From positions 1,298-30,897 of the forward strand of contig DDSG01000118.1 in assembly GCA_002343325.1 (NCBI GenBank): 29,600 nucleotides of DNA, written 5' to 3'. Made by a program: the position numbers and the translations under genes. The stretch is from Phycisphaerales bacterium UBA2396. GTDB lineage: Bacteria > Planctomycetota > Phycisphaerae > Phycisphaerales > UBA1924. Positions 8,070-15,835 of this stretch are shown piece by piece (within the stretch, counting starts at the first letter, position 1; each line of letters begins with the position of its first letter). The notes below the pieces were generated by a model. That model worked only from the letters and a program-made list of their open reading frames with translations, was not told the origin of the DNA and did no database searches.

Positions 8070-9514
8070 TAGTCGAAGTTCCAGGCGGGAATGGCTGCGG
8101 GTGTCCGTCGCGCGGCGACTGCCTGCATCTCCGCGACGATCTCGGGATGCCTGGCAGCCACGTCGGTGGTCTCCGCAGGGTCCTGCTCGAGGTTGTAGAG
8201 CTCAAAGGGGGTGTCGGGCCGACCGCGGATGTTCCTGCGGACGCCTTTCCAAGGCCCGATCCGCACCGCCTGCGAACCCTTCCCGGCCGGATACTCCCAG
8301 TAGAGCGCCCCTTCGCGCGGGCCGAGCGGCTGCCCCAGGAGCACGGGGGAGAGATCGATCCCGTCGAGGGCCTGCGTCGGCTGAGCGCCGGCAAGCCGCG
8401 AGATCGTTGGGTAGAGGTCCCACGCGGCGGCTGTGGTCCGCGAAACCCCGACGACCGATCGCCCGGTCCACGCGGCGATGAGCGGCACGCGGATGCCGCC
8501 CTCGTAGAGGTCCATCTTTCGCCCGCGAAGACCGCCCGTGCTGTTGAAGAACGTGCTGTCGGCGCCCCCGACATCGATGGTCGGTCCGTTGTCGCTCGTG
8601 AAGATGATGAGCGTGTCACGGTCGCCCGGGATCGCTCGGAGCGCATCGATCAGCCGCCCGACGTCGCGGTCCATGCGTGTGACCATCGCCGCGTACGCCG
8701 CCCGGGGCTCGTTGTGCGCGAGGTACCCGCGCGAGCCGTCGTAAGGCTTCTCCTCGAACGCGCCGCGGTACTCGCGAATCGAGTCTTCCGGCACCTGCAG
8801 CGCAAGGTGCGGCACCGGCGTGGCGAAGAGCAGGAAGAAGGGCCCGTCCTTGTTCTGGTCGACGAATCGGAGCGACTCATCGATGAACAGATCGGGAGCG
8901 TAGATCGCCCCCATGTCCGCGCCCGACGTGTACTTGGCAAGATTTCCGGGGAGCGGGAGTCTCTCGCTGTTGCGGTAGATATACGGCGGGCAGTGGTTGT
9001 GGGCATGGCGCTGGCACATGTACCCGAAGAAGAAGTCAAAGCCATGACGCGACGGATCGCCCACGCTGCCGGGAGGCCCGAGCCCCCACTTGCCGATCGC
9101 CGCCGTCGCGTAGCCTCTCGCCCGCAACGCCGAGGCGAGCGTGATCTCCGACTCGGGCAGGGGCATCTGCCCCTCGGGCTGCAGCTCGCGGTTGTCGCGA
9201 ATCGCGGCGTGGCCCGTGTGGCGGCCCGTGAGCAGGGTGCAGCGTGACGGCGCACACACGGGGCTGCCCGAGTAGGCGTCCGTGAAGCGAACGCCCCGGG
9301 CGGCGAGCGCGTCGATGTTGGGCGTCCGGATCTTCGTCTGCCCGTAGCACCCAAGCTCGCCCACGCCCAGATCGTCGGTGATGATGAGCACGATGTTCGG
9401 CGGCAGGCCCCGGGTCTGGCCGATCATGGGCATCGTCCTGGCGCAGCCGGCAACGCAGAGCAGGCCAGCGCCCAGCAGCATCCCGATTGCGCGGCGTCGA
9501 TGCAGAGTCGTCAT
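8069..9514 (-). CDS. Arylsulfatase-like lipoprotein (S1 sulfatase family)
   Basis: The 481-residue product is a formylglycine sulfatase. It has a lipoprotein signal with lipobox VAGC (Cys24), the metal-binding strand IVLIITDDLG (Asp47, Asp48), and the signature CAPSRCTLLTGR where Cys87 would be converted to formylglycine. Further family motifs are AIGKWGLG near 140 and TSDNGP near 310. The Cys-type site needs the formylglycine-generating enzyme, which is not in this window. It would hydrolyse sulfate esters, probably of sulfated polysaccharides, at the cell surface; the substrate is inferred from the family only. It lacks a Shine-Dalgarno; TATCCT is 6 bases before the ATG. Only 21 bases separate it from gltX upstream. 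Confidence 0.95.
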   Translation of the reverse strand: MTTLHRRRAIGMLLGAGLLCVAGCARTMPMIGQTRGLPPNIVLIITDDLGVGELGCYGQTKIRTPNIDALAARGVRFTDAYSGSPVCAPSRCTLLTGRHTGHAAIRDNRELQPEGQMPLPESEITLASALRARGYATAAIGKWGLGPPGSVGDPSRHGFDFFFGYMCQRHAHNHCPPYIYRNSERLPLPGNLAKYTSGADMGAIYAPDLFIDESLRFVDQNKDGPFFLLFATPVPHLALQVPEDSIREYRGAFEEKPYDGSRGYLAHNEPRAAYAAMVTRMDRDVGRLIDALRAIPGDRDTLIIFTSDNGPTIDVGGADSTFFNSTGGLRGRKMDLYEGGIRVPLIAAWTGRSVVGVSRTTAAAWDLYPTISRLAGAQPTQALDGIDLSPVLLGQPLGPREGALYWEYPAGKGSQAVRIGPWKGVRRNIRGRPDTPFELYNLEQDPAETTDVAARHPEIVAEMQAVAARRTPAAIPAWNFD

Positions 9515-9520
9515 GTGAAC

Positions 9521-9526
9521 AGGATA
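9521..9526 (-). promoter_or_regulatory. Putative -10 box (TATCCT) of a leaderless promoter for the sulfatase gene
   Basis: On the minus strand TATCCT is followed by six bases (GTTCAC) and the ATG. TTGACT lies 20 bases upstream, inside the end of gltX, which is longer than the usual 16-18 spacing. No Shine-Dalgarno is present. Confidence 0.42.
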
Positions 9527-9535
9527 CCCGCGGGA

Positions 9536-11284
9536 TCAGGCGAGCGAGTCAAGGCAGCGGTCGATTCGGGCGAGCGTGCTCGATCGGCCGAGCACCGCCA
9601 TCGTCTCGCCAAGGCCCGGGCTGACGCCCGTGCCGGTGAGCGCGACACGGAGCGGCTGGGCGATCCCGCCGGGGTTGGGCATGCCCTTCTCCTTCGCGAA
9701 CGCGTCGACGAGCGCGGTGAGCGTCTCGGGCGTCCATGGGTCAAGCCCACCAAGCCGCGGGCGGAACTCCGCCAGCAGCTTCGTGCCGGCACGATCGCTC
9801 GCGAGCAGGTTCTTCTCCACCGCGGCGGGATCAAACGCGTAGCCCGCGTCGTCCGTTAGCACGAACGCCGCCGGCCTCAGCGCGTCGCGCAGCGTCTTGG
9901 CCCGCGGACGCAGCGCCCGGGCGAGGATCAGCAGCCGATCGCGCGGGATCGCGCCGATGACCGCGGCGGCCTCCGGCTCGTGCTCCCGCATCCAGCCCAG
10001 CCACCGGTCGGCGAACTGCTCGTCGGTCATGGCCCCGATGAAGTCCGCGTTGAAGCTCAAGAGCTTCGCCCGGTCGAACTTGCTGTTGGTCTTCCCGATA
10101 CGGTCGATCCCGAAATGCTGGCACAGAAACGCTGTGTCGAACTTTTCGAGGTCCTTCCCGTCCGCCTGCTTCATCCCGGGATTCCATCCCAGCAGCGAGA
10201 CGAAGTTGTTGATCGCCTCGGGCAGGTACCCGTTGCGGCGGAAATCCCACACCTCGATCTCCGGCAGCACGATCTTGAGCGCACCGGCGATCGTCTCCGC
10301 GGTTTCGACGCTGTCGTTCTCGCCAGCAAGGAACGACGCGAGCGCCCCGGGCTCGACGGCCGCCAGCGCACCGGCATTCTTGGCGACCGCGTCCTTCGCG
10401 GCCTTGCGGGCGGCCTTGGCTTTGTCCCGCTTGCTCATCTTCGTCCCGTCGGTGTTGAAGATCAGCGGCATGTGCCCGTAGATCGGCGTGCGGAAGCCCA
10501 GCGCCTGCTGCAGCGCGACGTGCCGCGGCGTGTTCGCCAGATGCTCCTGCGCCCGGAGAACGTGCGTGACGCCCATCAGCTCGTCGTCGATCACCACTGC
10601 GAAGTGGTACGTGGGGAAGCCGTCCGCCTTGCGGATGACGAAGTCGTCGAGTTCGCCGGGCGCGATGCGCACGTCGCCCAGGACCTGATCGGGCACGATG
10701 ATCTCGCCGGGTGGCGCGACAAAGCGAATGACGTGCCTTTCGCCCGCGCACGCCCGCGCCCAGCGCGACGCCATCGCGTCATCGAACAGGCCCGGGCGAA
10801 CCTCAGCGGGTCTCGGGTAGCGATAGGTCTGCTTGGCCGCCATCGCCGCCTTCCGCTGCGACTCGATTTCCTCGTTGCTCTCAAAGGCCGGGTACGCCCG
10901 TCCCTGTCGCACCAGCCTCTCGATGTACTGGTTGTAGATCTCAACCCGGCGGGCCTGGAAGTATGTCCCCACCCGGCCGTCGGGCCAGTCCCGCTCGGCG
11001 ATCGTGCCTTCCGGCGTGAGATAAGGCCCAAGGTCGTTCTCGATCCCGAGCCACGCCAGATCGGACAGAATCCCGCGGGCGGACTCCAGGCTGCTCCGGG
11101 CCGCGTCGGTGTCCTCGATGCGGATCATGAACTTTCCGCCGTGCCGCCGCGCAAAGGCCCAGCAGAACAAGGCAGTTCGCGCCCCGCCGATGTGCAGGTG
11201 CCCGGTCGGGCTTGGCGCAAACCGGGTCACCACGCCTTGCGAGAGGCCGCCCGTGGATGCATGCTGAGGGCTCTGGGTCGTCAT
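9536..11284 (-). CDS. gltX: Glutamyl-tRNA synthetase with an insertion after KMSKR
   Basis: The 582-residue product attaches glutamate to tRNA-Glu. It is a class I synthetase: the HIGH region is PSPTGHLHIGGAR (His31), RIEDTD is at 55-60, and KMSKR is at 282-286. It is about 80-110 residues longer than most bacterial GluRS. Much of the excess is an insertion at about 287-347, Lys/Ala-rich then hydrophobic, between KMSKR and the conserved GYLPEAINNFVSLLGW that normally follows within about 15-20 residues. The anticodon-binding helices fill the C-terminal 200 residues. With glnS also present, this enzyme need not mischarge tRNA-Gln. The start ATG (11282-11284) lacks a Shine-Dalgarno. Confidence 0.97.
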   Translation of the reverse strand: MTTQSPQHASTGGLSQGVVTRFAPSPTGHLHIGGARTALFCWAFARRHGGKFMIRIEDTDAARSSLESARGILSDLAWLGIENDLGPYLTPEGTIAERDWPDGRVGTYFQARRVEIYNQYIERLVRQGRAYPAFESNEEIESQRKAAMAAKQTYRYPRPAEVRPGLFDDAMASRWARACAGERHVIRFVAPPGEIIVPDQVLGDVRIAPGELDDFVIRKADGFPTYHFAVVIDDELMGVTHVLRAQEHLANTPRHVALQQALGFRTPIYGHMPLIFNTDGTKMSKRDKAKAARKAAKDAVAKNAGALAAVEPGALASFLAGENDSVETAETIAGALKIVLPEIEVWDFRRNGYLPEAINNFVSLLGWNPGMKQADGKDLEKFDTAFLCQHFGIDRIGKTNSKFDRAKLLSFNADFIGAMTDEQFADRWLGWMREHEPEAAAVIGAIPRDRLLILARALRPRAKTLRDALRPAAFVLTDDAGYAFDPAAVEKNLLASDRAGTKLLAEFRPRLGGLDPWTPETLTALVDAFAKEKGMPNPGGIAQPLRVALTGTGVSPGLGETMAVLGRSSTLARIDRCLDSLA

Positions 11285-11292
11285 AGACGCAC

Positions 11293-11298
11293 AGGGTA
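11293..11298 (-). promoter_or_regulatory. Possible -10 box (TACCCT) upstream of gltX
   Basis: On the minus strand TACCCT lies 8 bases before the gltX ATG, in the 88-base divergent gap. This would leave at most a very short leader. It is a weaker match than the other cases. Confidence 0.25.
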
Positions 11299-11345
11299 GG
11301 AACCCAGGCCGCCGAAACCCCGGGCAGCGGAATCCCAGTCATCGC

Positions 11346-11351
11346 TACGCT
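11346..11351 (+). promoter_or_regulatory. Possible -10 box (TACGCT) for the DUF418 gene
   Basis: TACGCT lies 21 bases before the ATG at 11373 and 10 bases before the Shine-Dalgarno AGGAG. No -35 is visible. It sits in the divergent gap shared with gltX. Confidence 0.3.
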
Positions 11352-11372
11352 GTGCCGCCTCAGGAGACACGC

Positions 11373-12728
11373 ATGTCCATTCCCGCCGCCCCGACCAATC
11401 CCCCTTCGCCCGCCCTGGGGTCCTCCCGGCACGATTCGGTCGACGTCCTTCGGGGCGTCGCGCTGCTGGGCATCCTCGTCATGAACATCTCGGCCTTCGC
11501 ACTGCCCAGCGCGAGCTACACCAACCCCTTGATGCCGGGCGCCGCCCCCTTCGCCGGCCCCTTCGAGGGCGCGAACAAGATCGCCTGGTTCCTCTGCCAT
11601 CTTCTGGCCGAGCAGAAAATGATGGCGATCTTTTCGATGCTCTTTGGGGCTGGTCTTGCGCTCATGGGCGAACGTCGAACCGACGAGCACGGACGCCCCG
11701 TCCCCTTCGCCGCCCTCTACTACCGCCGCCTGGCCTTTCTCTTCGCCGTCGGCTTCGTCCACGCCTTTGCGATCTGGTACGGCGACATTCTCATGTCCTA
11801 CGCCCTCTGCGGGCTGGTGCTCTATCCCCTTCGCCGGCTCCGACCGGTGTGGCTGCTGACCATCGGGCTGGCCGTCTTCCTTGTCGCGGTGGTGATCGGC
11901 ATCGGGTTCGGCGCGGTGATGGGCGTCTTCGAGCGTGCCGCCGCCGAGGCCCAGGCCGCTCGGGACGCCGGCCAAACCCTCACCAACGAGCAGGAGCAGG
12001 TCCTCAAGGGCTGGACCGACGCGCAGGCCAACATGAATCCCGACGTCGCGACGATCACGCAGACCGTCGATGGCGTTCGCTCCGGTGTTCTCGGCAGCCT
12101 GCGATACAACCTCGAGAACGCCGTCTTTCTGCAGATCTTCCTGTTCCCCATCTGGACGCTCTGGCGCGGGCTCGGGCTGATGCTCATCGGCATGGGGCTC
12201 ATGAAGCTCGGGATGTTCAGCGCGACCTGGTCCACCCGCTCGTACGCCATCATCGCGCTGCTGGGGTACTCGATCGGGATGCCCGTGATCGTGCTCGGCG
12301 CGGGCTGGCTCATCGATCGCAACTTCGCCATCTCCGCCGTCTTTGGGTTTGAGGGGCAGATCAACTACATCTTCAGCCTCCCCGTTGCGCTCGCGCACGC
12401 CTCGGTCGTCATGCTCGCGTGCCGATTCGGCATCGCACGACCGCTCCAGCACGCGCTCGCCGCCGCGGGTCGCATGGCGCTGACCAACTACCTGCTGACC
12501 TCCGTGCTCATGATGGCGTGCTTCTCCGGGTGGGGGCTCGGGCTCTTTGCCCGCTTCGAACGGGCTGAGATGTACTGGTTCGTGCTCGGCGTCTGGATCG
12601 TGCTGCTCGTCTGGAGCCCGCTGTGGCTGGCACGATTCAAGTTCGGCCCGATGGAGTGGCTCTGGCGCAGTTGGACCTACGCCCGTTGGCAGCCCCTGCG
12701 CGTGTCGAACGCTGCACGCGGCGAATGA
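11373..12728 (+). CDS. DUF418 (YeiB-type) polytopic membrane protein
   Basis: The 451-residue product is an integral membrane protein. The N-terminal family signature is DVLRGVALLGILVMNISAF at about 24-42, and the C-terminal DUF418 signature GRMALTNYLLTSV lies about 80 residues from the end. I see roughly eight to ten hydrophobic segments, with a soluble, Ala/Gln/Glu-rich insert between the middle helices. The family is widespread and has no firmly established function; transport has been suggested. The start is the ATG at 11373 because CAGGAG is 6 bases upstream; a GTG at 11352 in frame lies upstream of that site. It is divergent from gltX, and no terminator is seen before the next gene. Confidence 0.93.
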   Translation: MSIPAAPTNPPSPALGSSRHDSVDVLRGVALLGILVMNISAFALPSASYTNPLMPGAAPFAGPFEGANKIAWFLCHLLAEQKMMAIFSMLFGAGLALMGERRTDEHGRPVPFAALYYRRLAFLFAVGFVHAFAIWYGDILMSYALCGLVLYPLRRLRPVWLLTIGLAVFLVAVVIGIGFGAVMGVFERAAAEAQAARDAGQTLTNEQEQVLKGWTDAQANMNPDVATITQTVDGVRSGVLGSLRYNLENAVFLQIFLFPIWTLWRGLGLMLIGMGLMKLGMFSATWSTRSYAIIALLGYSIGMPVIVLGAGWLIDRNFAISAVFGFEGQINYIFSLPVALAHASVVMLACRFGIARPLQHALAAAGRMALTNYLLTSVLMMACFSGWGLGLFARFERAEMYWFVLGVWIVLLVWSPLWLARFKFGPMEWLWRSWTYARWQPLRVSNAARGE

Positions 12729-12760
12729 TGCCCTTCTCGGGGGATCACTTGTTGACTCCC

Positions 12761-12790
12761 TTGGAATCCTTGATCGCATCCCTGTAGACT
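12761..12790 (+). promoter_or_regulatory. Predicted promoter of the EF-G-like gene
   Basis: TTGGAA (12761-12766), an 18-base spacer and TAGACT (12785-12790). The predicted start near 12797 leaves a leader of about 93 bases containing an inverted repeat. Each hexamer matches the sigma-70 consensus at 4 of 6 positions. Confidence 0.4.
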
Positions 12791-12797
12791 GCATCGG

Positions 12798-12840
12798 GAG
12801 CCCGGGCGCACGACCCAGCGGGGCCGCCCGGCCCGGGCTC
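12798..12840 (+). promoter_or_regulatory. Inverted repeat in the leader of the EF-G-like gene
   Basis: GAGCCCGGG (12798-12806) is exactly complementary to CCCGGGCTC (12832-12840). The left arm can alternatively pair with CGCCCGG just before the right arm, so two hairpins compete. It lies right after the predicted transcription start and 36 bases before the Shine-Dalgarno. Function unknown. Confidence 0.4.
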
Positions 12841-12889
12841 AACACGCACCCACGCGCGGCCGCCCGCGCCAGGAAGGAGTCGGTGTCCG

Positions 12890-14968
12890 ATGCCCGTACA
12901 AAACCCCGCGAACGTTCGCAACATCTGTCTCTGCGGCGGCGGTGGATCCGGCAAGACCTCGATGACCGAGCGTCTTCTCTTCGCCGCGGGCGCCATCAAG
13001 CGTCTTGGCACGATCGCCGAAGGCAACACCACCGCGGACTACACCGAGGAGGAACGCCATCACAAGCACTCGCTGCAGCCCGCGTTCGTCCACTTCGACC
13101 ACGAAGGGCACGACGTCCACCTGATCGATACGCCCGGGCTGATCGACTTCATCGGGCACGCCATCGCATGCTTCCCCGCCGCCGAGACGATCGTGGTCGC
13201 GGTCGACGCGGTGAAAGGGATCGACTCGGTGACGCGGAAGCTCATGGCCGTCGCCGAGCAGCGCAAGATCCCTCGCATGCTCGTGGTCAACAAGATCGAC
13301 GATCCCAACGCCGACCTCCCGGGACTGGTCGCCGCCCTCCGCGAGTCCTTCGGCAACATCTGCCTCCCGATCAACCTCCCCACCGCCGGCGGGACGAAGG
13401 TGATCAACGTCTTTGAGCACGACGGCAACGATGCGGCCGGCGACACGACCGACTTCTCTTCCGTCCACGAGGCGCACAAGCAGATCGTGGAACAGGTGAT
13501 CGAAGTCGACGACGAACTGACGATGGAGTACCTCGAGAAGGGAGAGGGCGCGGGCTTCGACCCGGCCAAGCTCCATGCCGCCTTCGAGAAGGCACTCGAA
13601 GAGGCCCACCTCGTCCCGATCTGCTTCTGCTCCGCCAAGTCCGGGGCGGGCATCGACGATCTGCTCCACGTGTTCGCGAGCCTCTGCCCAAGCCCGCTGG
13701 AGGTCAATCCGCCCGAGTTCGTCCGCCGAGAGACCGCCGACGGGCCCGAGGTCGAGTGGCACGCCAAGCCCGACCCCGCCGCCCCGCTGATCGCCCACGT
13801 CTTCAAGGTCATGACCGACCCCTTCGTCGGCAAGCTCGGCGTCTTCCGCGTCCACCAGGGCACGCTCAAGGCCAAGCAGGACGTGCTCATCGACGAGAAC
13901 AAGAAGCCCGTCCGCATCTCGCACCTCTTCAAGCTCCAGGGCAAGGAACACGTTGAGGTTCACGAGGTCGGACCCGGCGAGATCGCCGCTGTCAGCAAGG
14001 TCGACGACCTGCACTTTGACTGCGTGCTGCACGACAGCCACGACTACGACAGCGTGCACCTCGACCCGCTGCCGCTCCCCAAGCCCCTCTTCGGCCTGGC
14101 GATCGAGCTGAAGAACCACGCCGACGAGACCAAGTTCTCCACGCTCGCCCATCGGCTCACGCTCGAGGATCCGTGCCTGGCGGTCGAACGCATCGCCGCC
14201 ACCGGGCAGACGGTGCTCCGCGGGCTTGGCGAGCTTCACCTCCGCGTGGTGCTCGAGAAGTTCAGGCACGCCGGGATCGATCTGACCACGAGCACGCCCA
14301 AGGTCGCGTACAAGGAAACCATCTCCACCAAGGCCGACGGGCATCACCGCCACAAGAAGCAGACCGGCGGCTCGGGCCAATTCGGCGAGGTCTACCTCCG
14401 CATCGAGCCCCTGCCCGCCGATCACCCTGAGGGCTTTGAGTTCGTCTCCGAAGTCGTCGGCGGCACGGTCCCGCGCCAGTACTGGCCCGCCGTCGAGAAG
14501 GGCATCCGCCAGGTGCTGCAGGATGGTGCCTTCGCCGGCTACCCGATGTCAGGCGTGCGCTGCGCCCTGTACGACGGCAAGTATCACGATGTGGACAGCA
14601 AGGAAATCGCCTTCATCACCGCGGGCCGCCGCGCCTTCATCGACGCCGTCCTGAAAGCCAAGCCCAAGCTGCTCGAACCCTTCGTGACCATCGAGGTCAA
14701 TGCCCCGGCACGATACATGGGTGATATCGCAGGACACCTCTCGACCAAGCGCGGCCGAGTGCAGGACAGCCAGGTTGTCGCGGGTGACGTCTGCCTCGTC
14801 AAGGCGACCGCTCCCCTCGCCGAACTGCAGAACTACACCAACGAACTCAAGAGCATGACCGGCGGAGCCGGGACCTTCACCATGGACTACAGCCACGACG
14901 AGCCGACGCCGCCACAGGTTCAGGCCGCTGTGATCGCCGCCTACAAGCCCCATCCCCACGAGGATTGA
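12890..14968 (+). CDS. EF-G-like translational GTPase (EF-G paralogue)
   Basis: The 692-residue product has the whole EF-G layout: GTPase domain with P-loop GGGGSGKT (16-23), DTPG (80-83), NKID (134-137) and a SAK G5 box, then a beta-barrel domain II, and domains III-V including a TGGSGQFGEVYLRIEP domain-IV start and GHLSTKRGRVQDSQ in domain V. It departs from canonical EF-G: the switch I GITI block is replaced by EEERHHKHSLQPA and the switch II PGH is PGL, so the catalytic His is missing. These features match the EF-G-like protein group, paralogues whose role is not settled. GGAG lies 10 bases before the ATG at 12890. A strong terminator follows, so the gene is probably monocistronic. Confidence 0.93.
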   Translation: MPVQNPANVRNICLCGGGGSGKTSMTERLLFAAGAIKRLGTIAEGNTTADYTEEERHHKHSLQPAFVHFDHEGHDVHLIDTPGLIDFIGHAIACFPAAETIVVAVDAVKGIDSVTRKLMAVAEQRKIPRMLVVNKIDDPNADLPGLVAALRESFGNICLPINLPTAGGTKVINVFEHDGNDAAGDTTDFSSVHEAHKQIVEQVIEVDDELTMEYLEKGEGAGFDPAKLHAAFEKALEEAHLVPICFCSAKSGAGIDDLLHVFASLCPSPLEVNPPEFVRRETADGPEVEWHAKPDPAAPLIAHVFKVMTDPFVGKLGVFRVHQGTLKAKQDVLIDENKKPVRISHLFKLQGKEHVEVHEVGPGEIAAVSKVDDLHFDCVLHDSHDYDSVHLDPLPLPKPLFGLAIELKNHADETKFSTLAHRLTLEDPCLAVERIAATGQTVLRGLGELHLRVVLEKFRHAGIDLTTSTPKVAYKETISTKADGHHRHKKQTGGSGQFGEVYLRIEPLPADHPEGFEFVSEVVGGTVPRQYWPAVEKGIRQVLQDGAFAGYPMSGVRCALYDGKYHDVDSKEIAFITAGRRAFIDAVLKAKPKLLEPFVTIEVNAPARYMGDIAGHLSTKRGRVQDSQVVAGDVCLVKATAPLAELQNYTNELKSMTGGAGTFTMDYSHDEPTPPQVQAAVIAAYKPHPHED

Positions 14969-14984
14969 GCCCCCACTTCTGCAG

Positions 14985-15018
14985 ACGTTCACGCCCAAAC
15001 TTGGCGTGAACGTTTTTC
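14985..15018 (+). terminator. Rho-independent terminator of the EF-G-like gene
   Basis: ACGTTCACGCC (14985-14995), a 7-base loop and GGCGTGAACGT (15003-15013) form a perfect 11-bp stem ending in a run of T (15013-15017). It begins 17 bases after the stop codon. Confidence 0.93.
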
Positions 15019-15041
15019 GTTCGAGCCCCGCTCCACAGGCC

Positions 15042-15767
15042 ATGAAGCCGCGCACGACGCCCCAACGCAGCCACACCGCTCTCTGGGGCCGCGCCGTCAT
15101 GCTCGGCTCCCTGCTCACAGCGTTCGGGCTTTGGGGGCCTTCGCTCGTCGCCTGGGTCCGACCCGCCAGCGCCCCCATCGCCGGCCCGGGCCTGTTCGCC
15201 GCACGCAACACCAACATCGACCTCCGCGATGCCTCGGGGTACCTCGCCTGGTTTGGCTACGAGCGGCTTGAAATCTCTCCGCTCCGCGCGGTCATGGTCT
15301 TTGCGCCCTCCACCACCGACCCAAGCCTCCTTGCCCTCGCCGATCTCCTTCTCCAGATCGACGCCGAAACCCTCGGCCCGCAGACCGGCGACACCCTCGC
15401 ACGCCCGGGGCTGATCGTCCATCTCCACCGCGCCGGGTTCCCCTTCCGTGCGGTGCAGGCCTCGATCACAGAAGTCCACGACGCGTCCGGTGCCCGCACC
15501 CTGCCGCCCGACGGGGGCATCCTCTTGCCCACCAACCAGCGAGTCCCCGGCGCTTGGCCGCCCCTGCTGCCTCTGAGCCTCTCGATCGGCCCGGTCCTCC
15601 TGAATCTCGCATTCTGGACTTTGCTGGTCGGATTACCCCTGCAGCTCTCCCGCGCCCTATCCCGCCGCAGGGCTCGCCGTCTGGGGCTCTGTCACGCCTG
15701 CGGCTACCAACGCAGCGGCGTCCCCGCCGGGGTCTGCCCGGAGTGCGGGCAGCCCGCCACCGCCTGA
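15042..15767 (+). CDS. Membrane protein with C-terminal zinc ribbon, function unknown
   Basis: The 241-residue product is not recognised. It has an N-terminal membrane segment (about 18-39), a soluble region of about 130 residues, a second hydrophobic segment (about 178-205, PLSLSIGPVLLNLAFWTLLV) and an Arg-rich stop followed by a four-cysteine zinc ribbon: Cys217-x2-Cys220 and Cys232-x2-Cys235. The ribbon would face the cytoplasm by the positive-inside rule. Similar short CxxCGY...CPECG tails recur on planctomycete membrane proteins. The ATG at 15042 is preferred because an in-frame GTG at 15006 lies inside the preceding terminator; its ribosome binding site is weak. The ankyrin gene follows in the same direction. 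Confidence 0.75.
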   Translation: MKPRTTPQRSHTALWGRAVMLGSLLTAFGLWGPSLVAWVRPASAPIAGPGLFAARNTNIDLRDASGYLAWFGYERLEISPLRAVMVFAPSTTDPSLLALADLLLQIDAETLGPQTGDTLARPGLIVHLHRAGFPFRAVQASITEVHDASGARTLPPDGGILLPTNQRVPGAWPPLLPLSLSIGPVLLNLAFWTLLVGLPLQLSRALSRRRARRLGLCHACGYQRSGVPAGVCPECGQPATA

Positions 15768-15773
15768 TCTCGG

Positions 15774-15779
15774 TACACT
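15774..15779 (+). promoter_or_regulatory. Possible -10 box (TACACT) for the ankyrin gene
   Basis: TACACT in the context GGTACACTG lies 56 bases before the ATG at 15836. No -35 is visible. The same GTACACT string occurs upstream of uppP and of the middle PEP-CTERM gene. Confidence 0.3.
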
Positions 15780-15835
15780 GTCGCGATCACATGACGGTGC
15801 AGTGCTCGCCAACCCTCTTCGCACGCGAGGTTCCC

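Noticed and set aside
11352..11372. GTG start for the DUF418 protein
   Set aside because: The Shine-Dalgarno CAGGAG lies downstream of it and fits the ATG at 11373.
10941..12845. 634-codon open frame on the minus strand opposite the DUF418 gene
   Set aside because: Composition is charged and repetitive and its end runs into gltX in the wrong frame; the plus strand has a recognisable membrane protein with a Shine-Dalgarno.
15006..15041. GTG start for the zinc-ribbon protein
   Set aside because: The GTG lies inside the stem of the EF-G-like terminator; the next in-frame ATG at 15042 also precedes the membrane segment directly.
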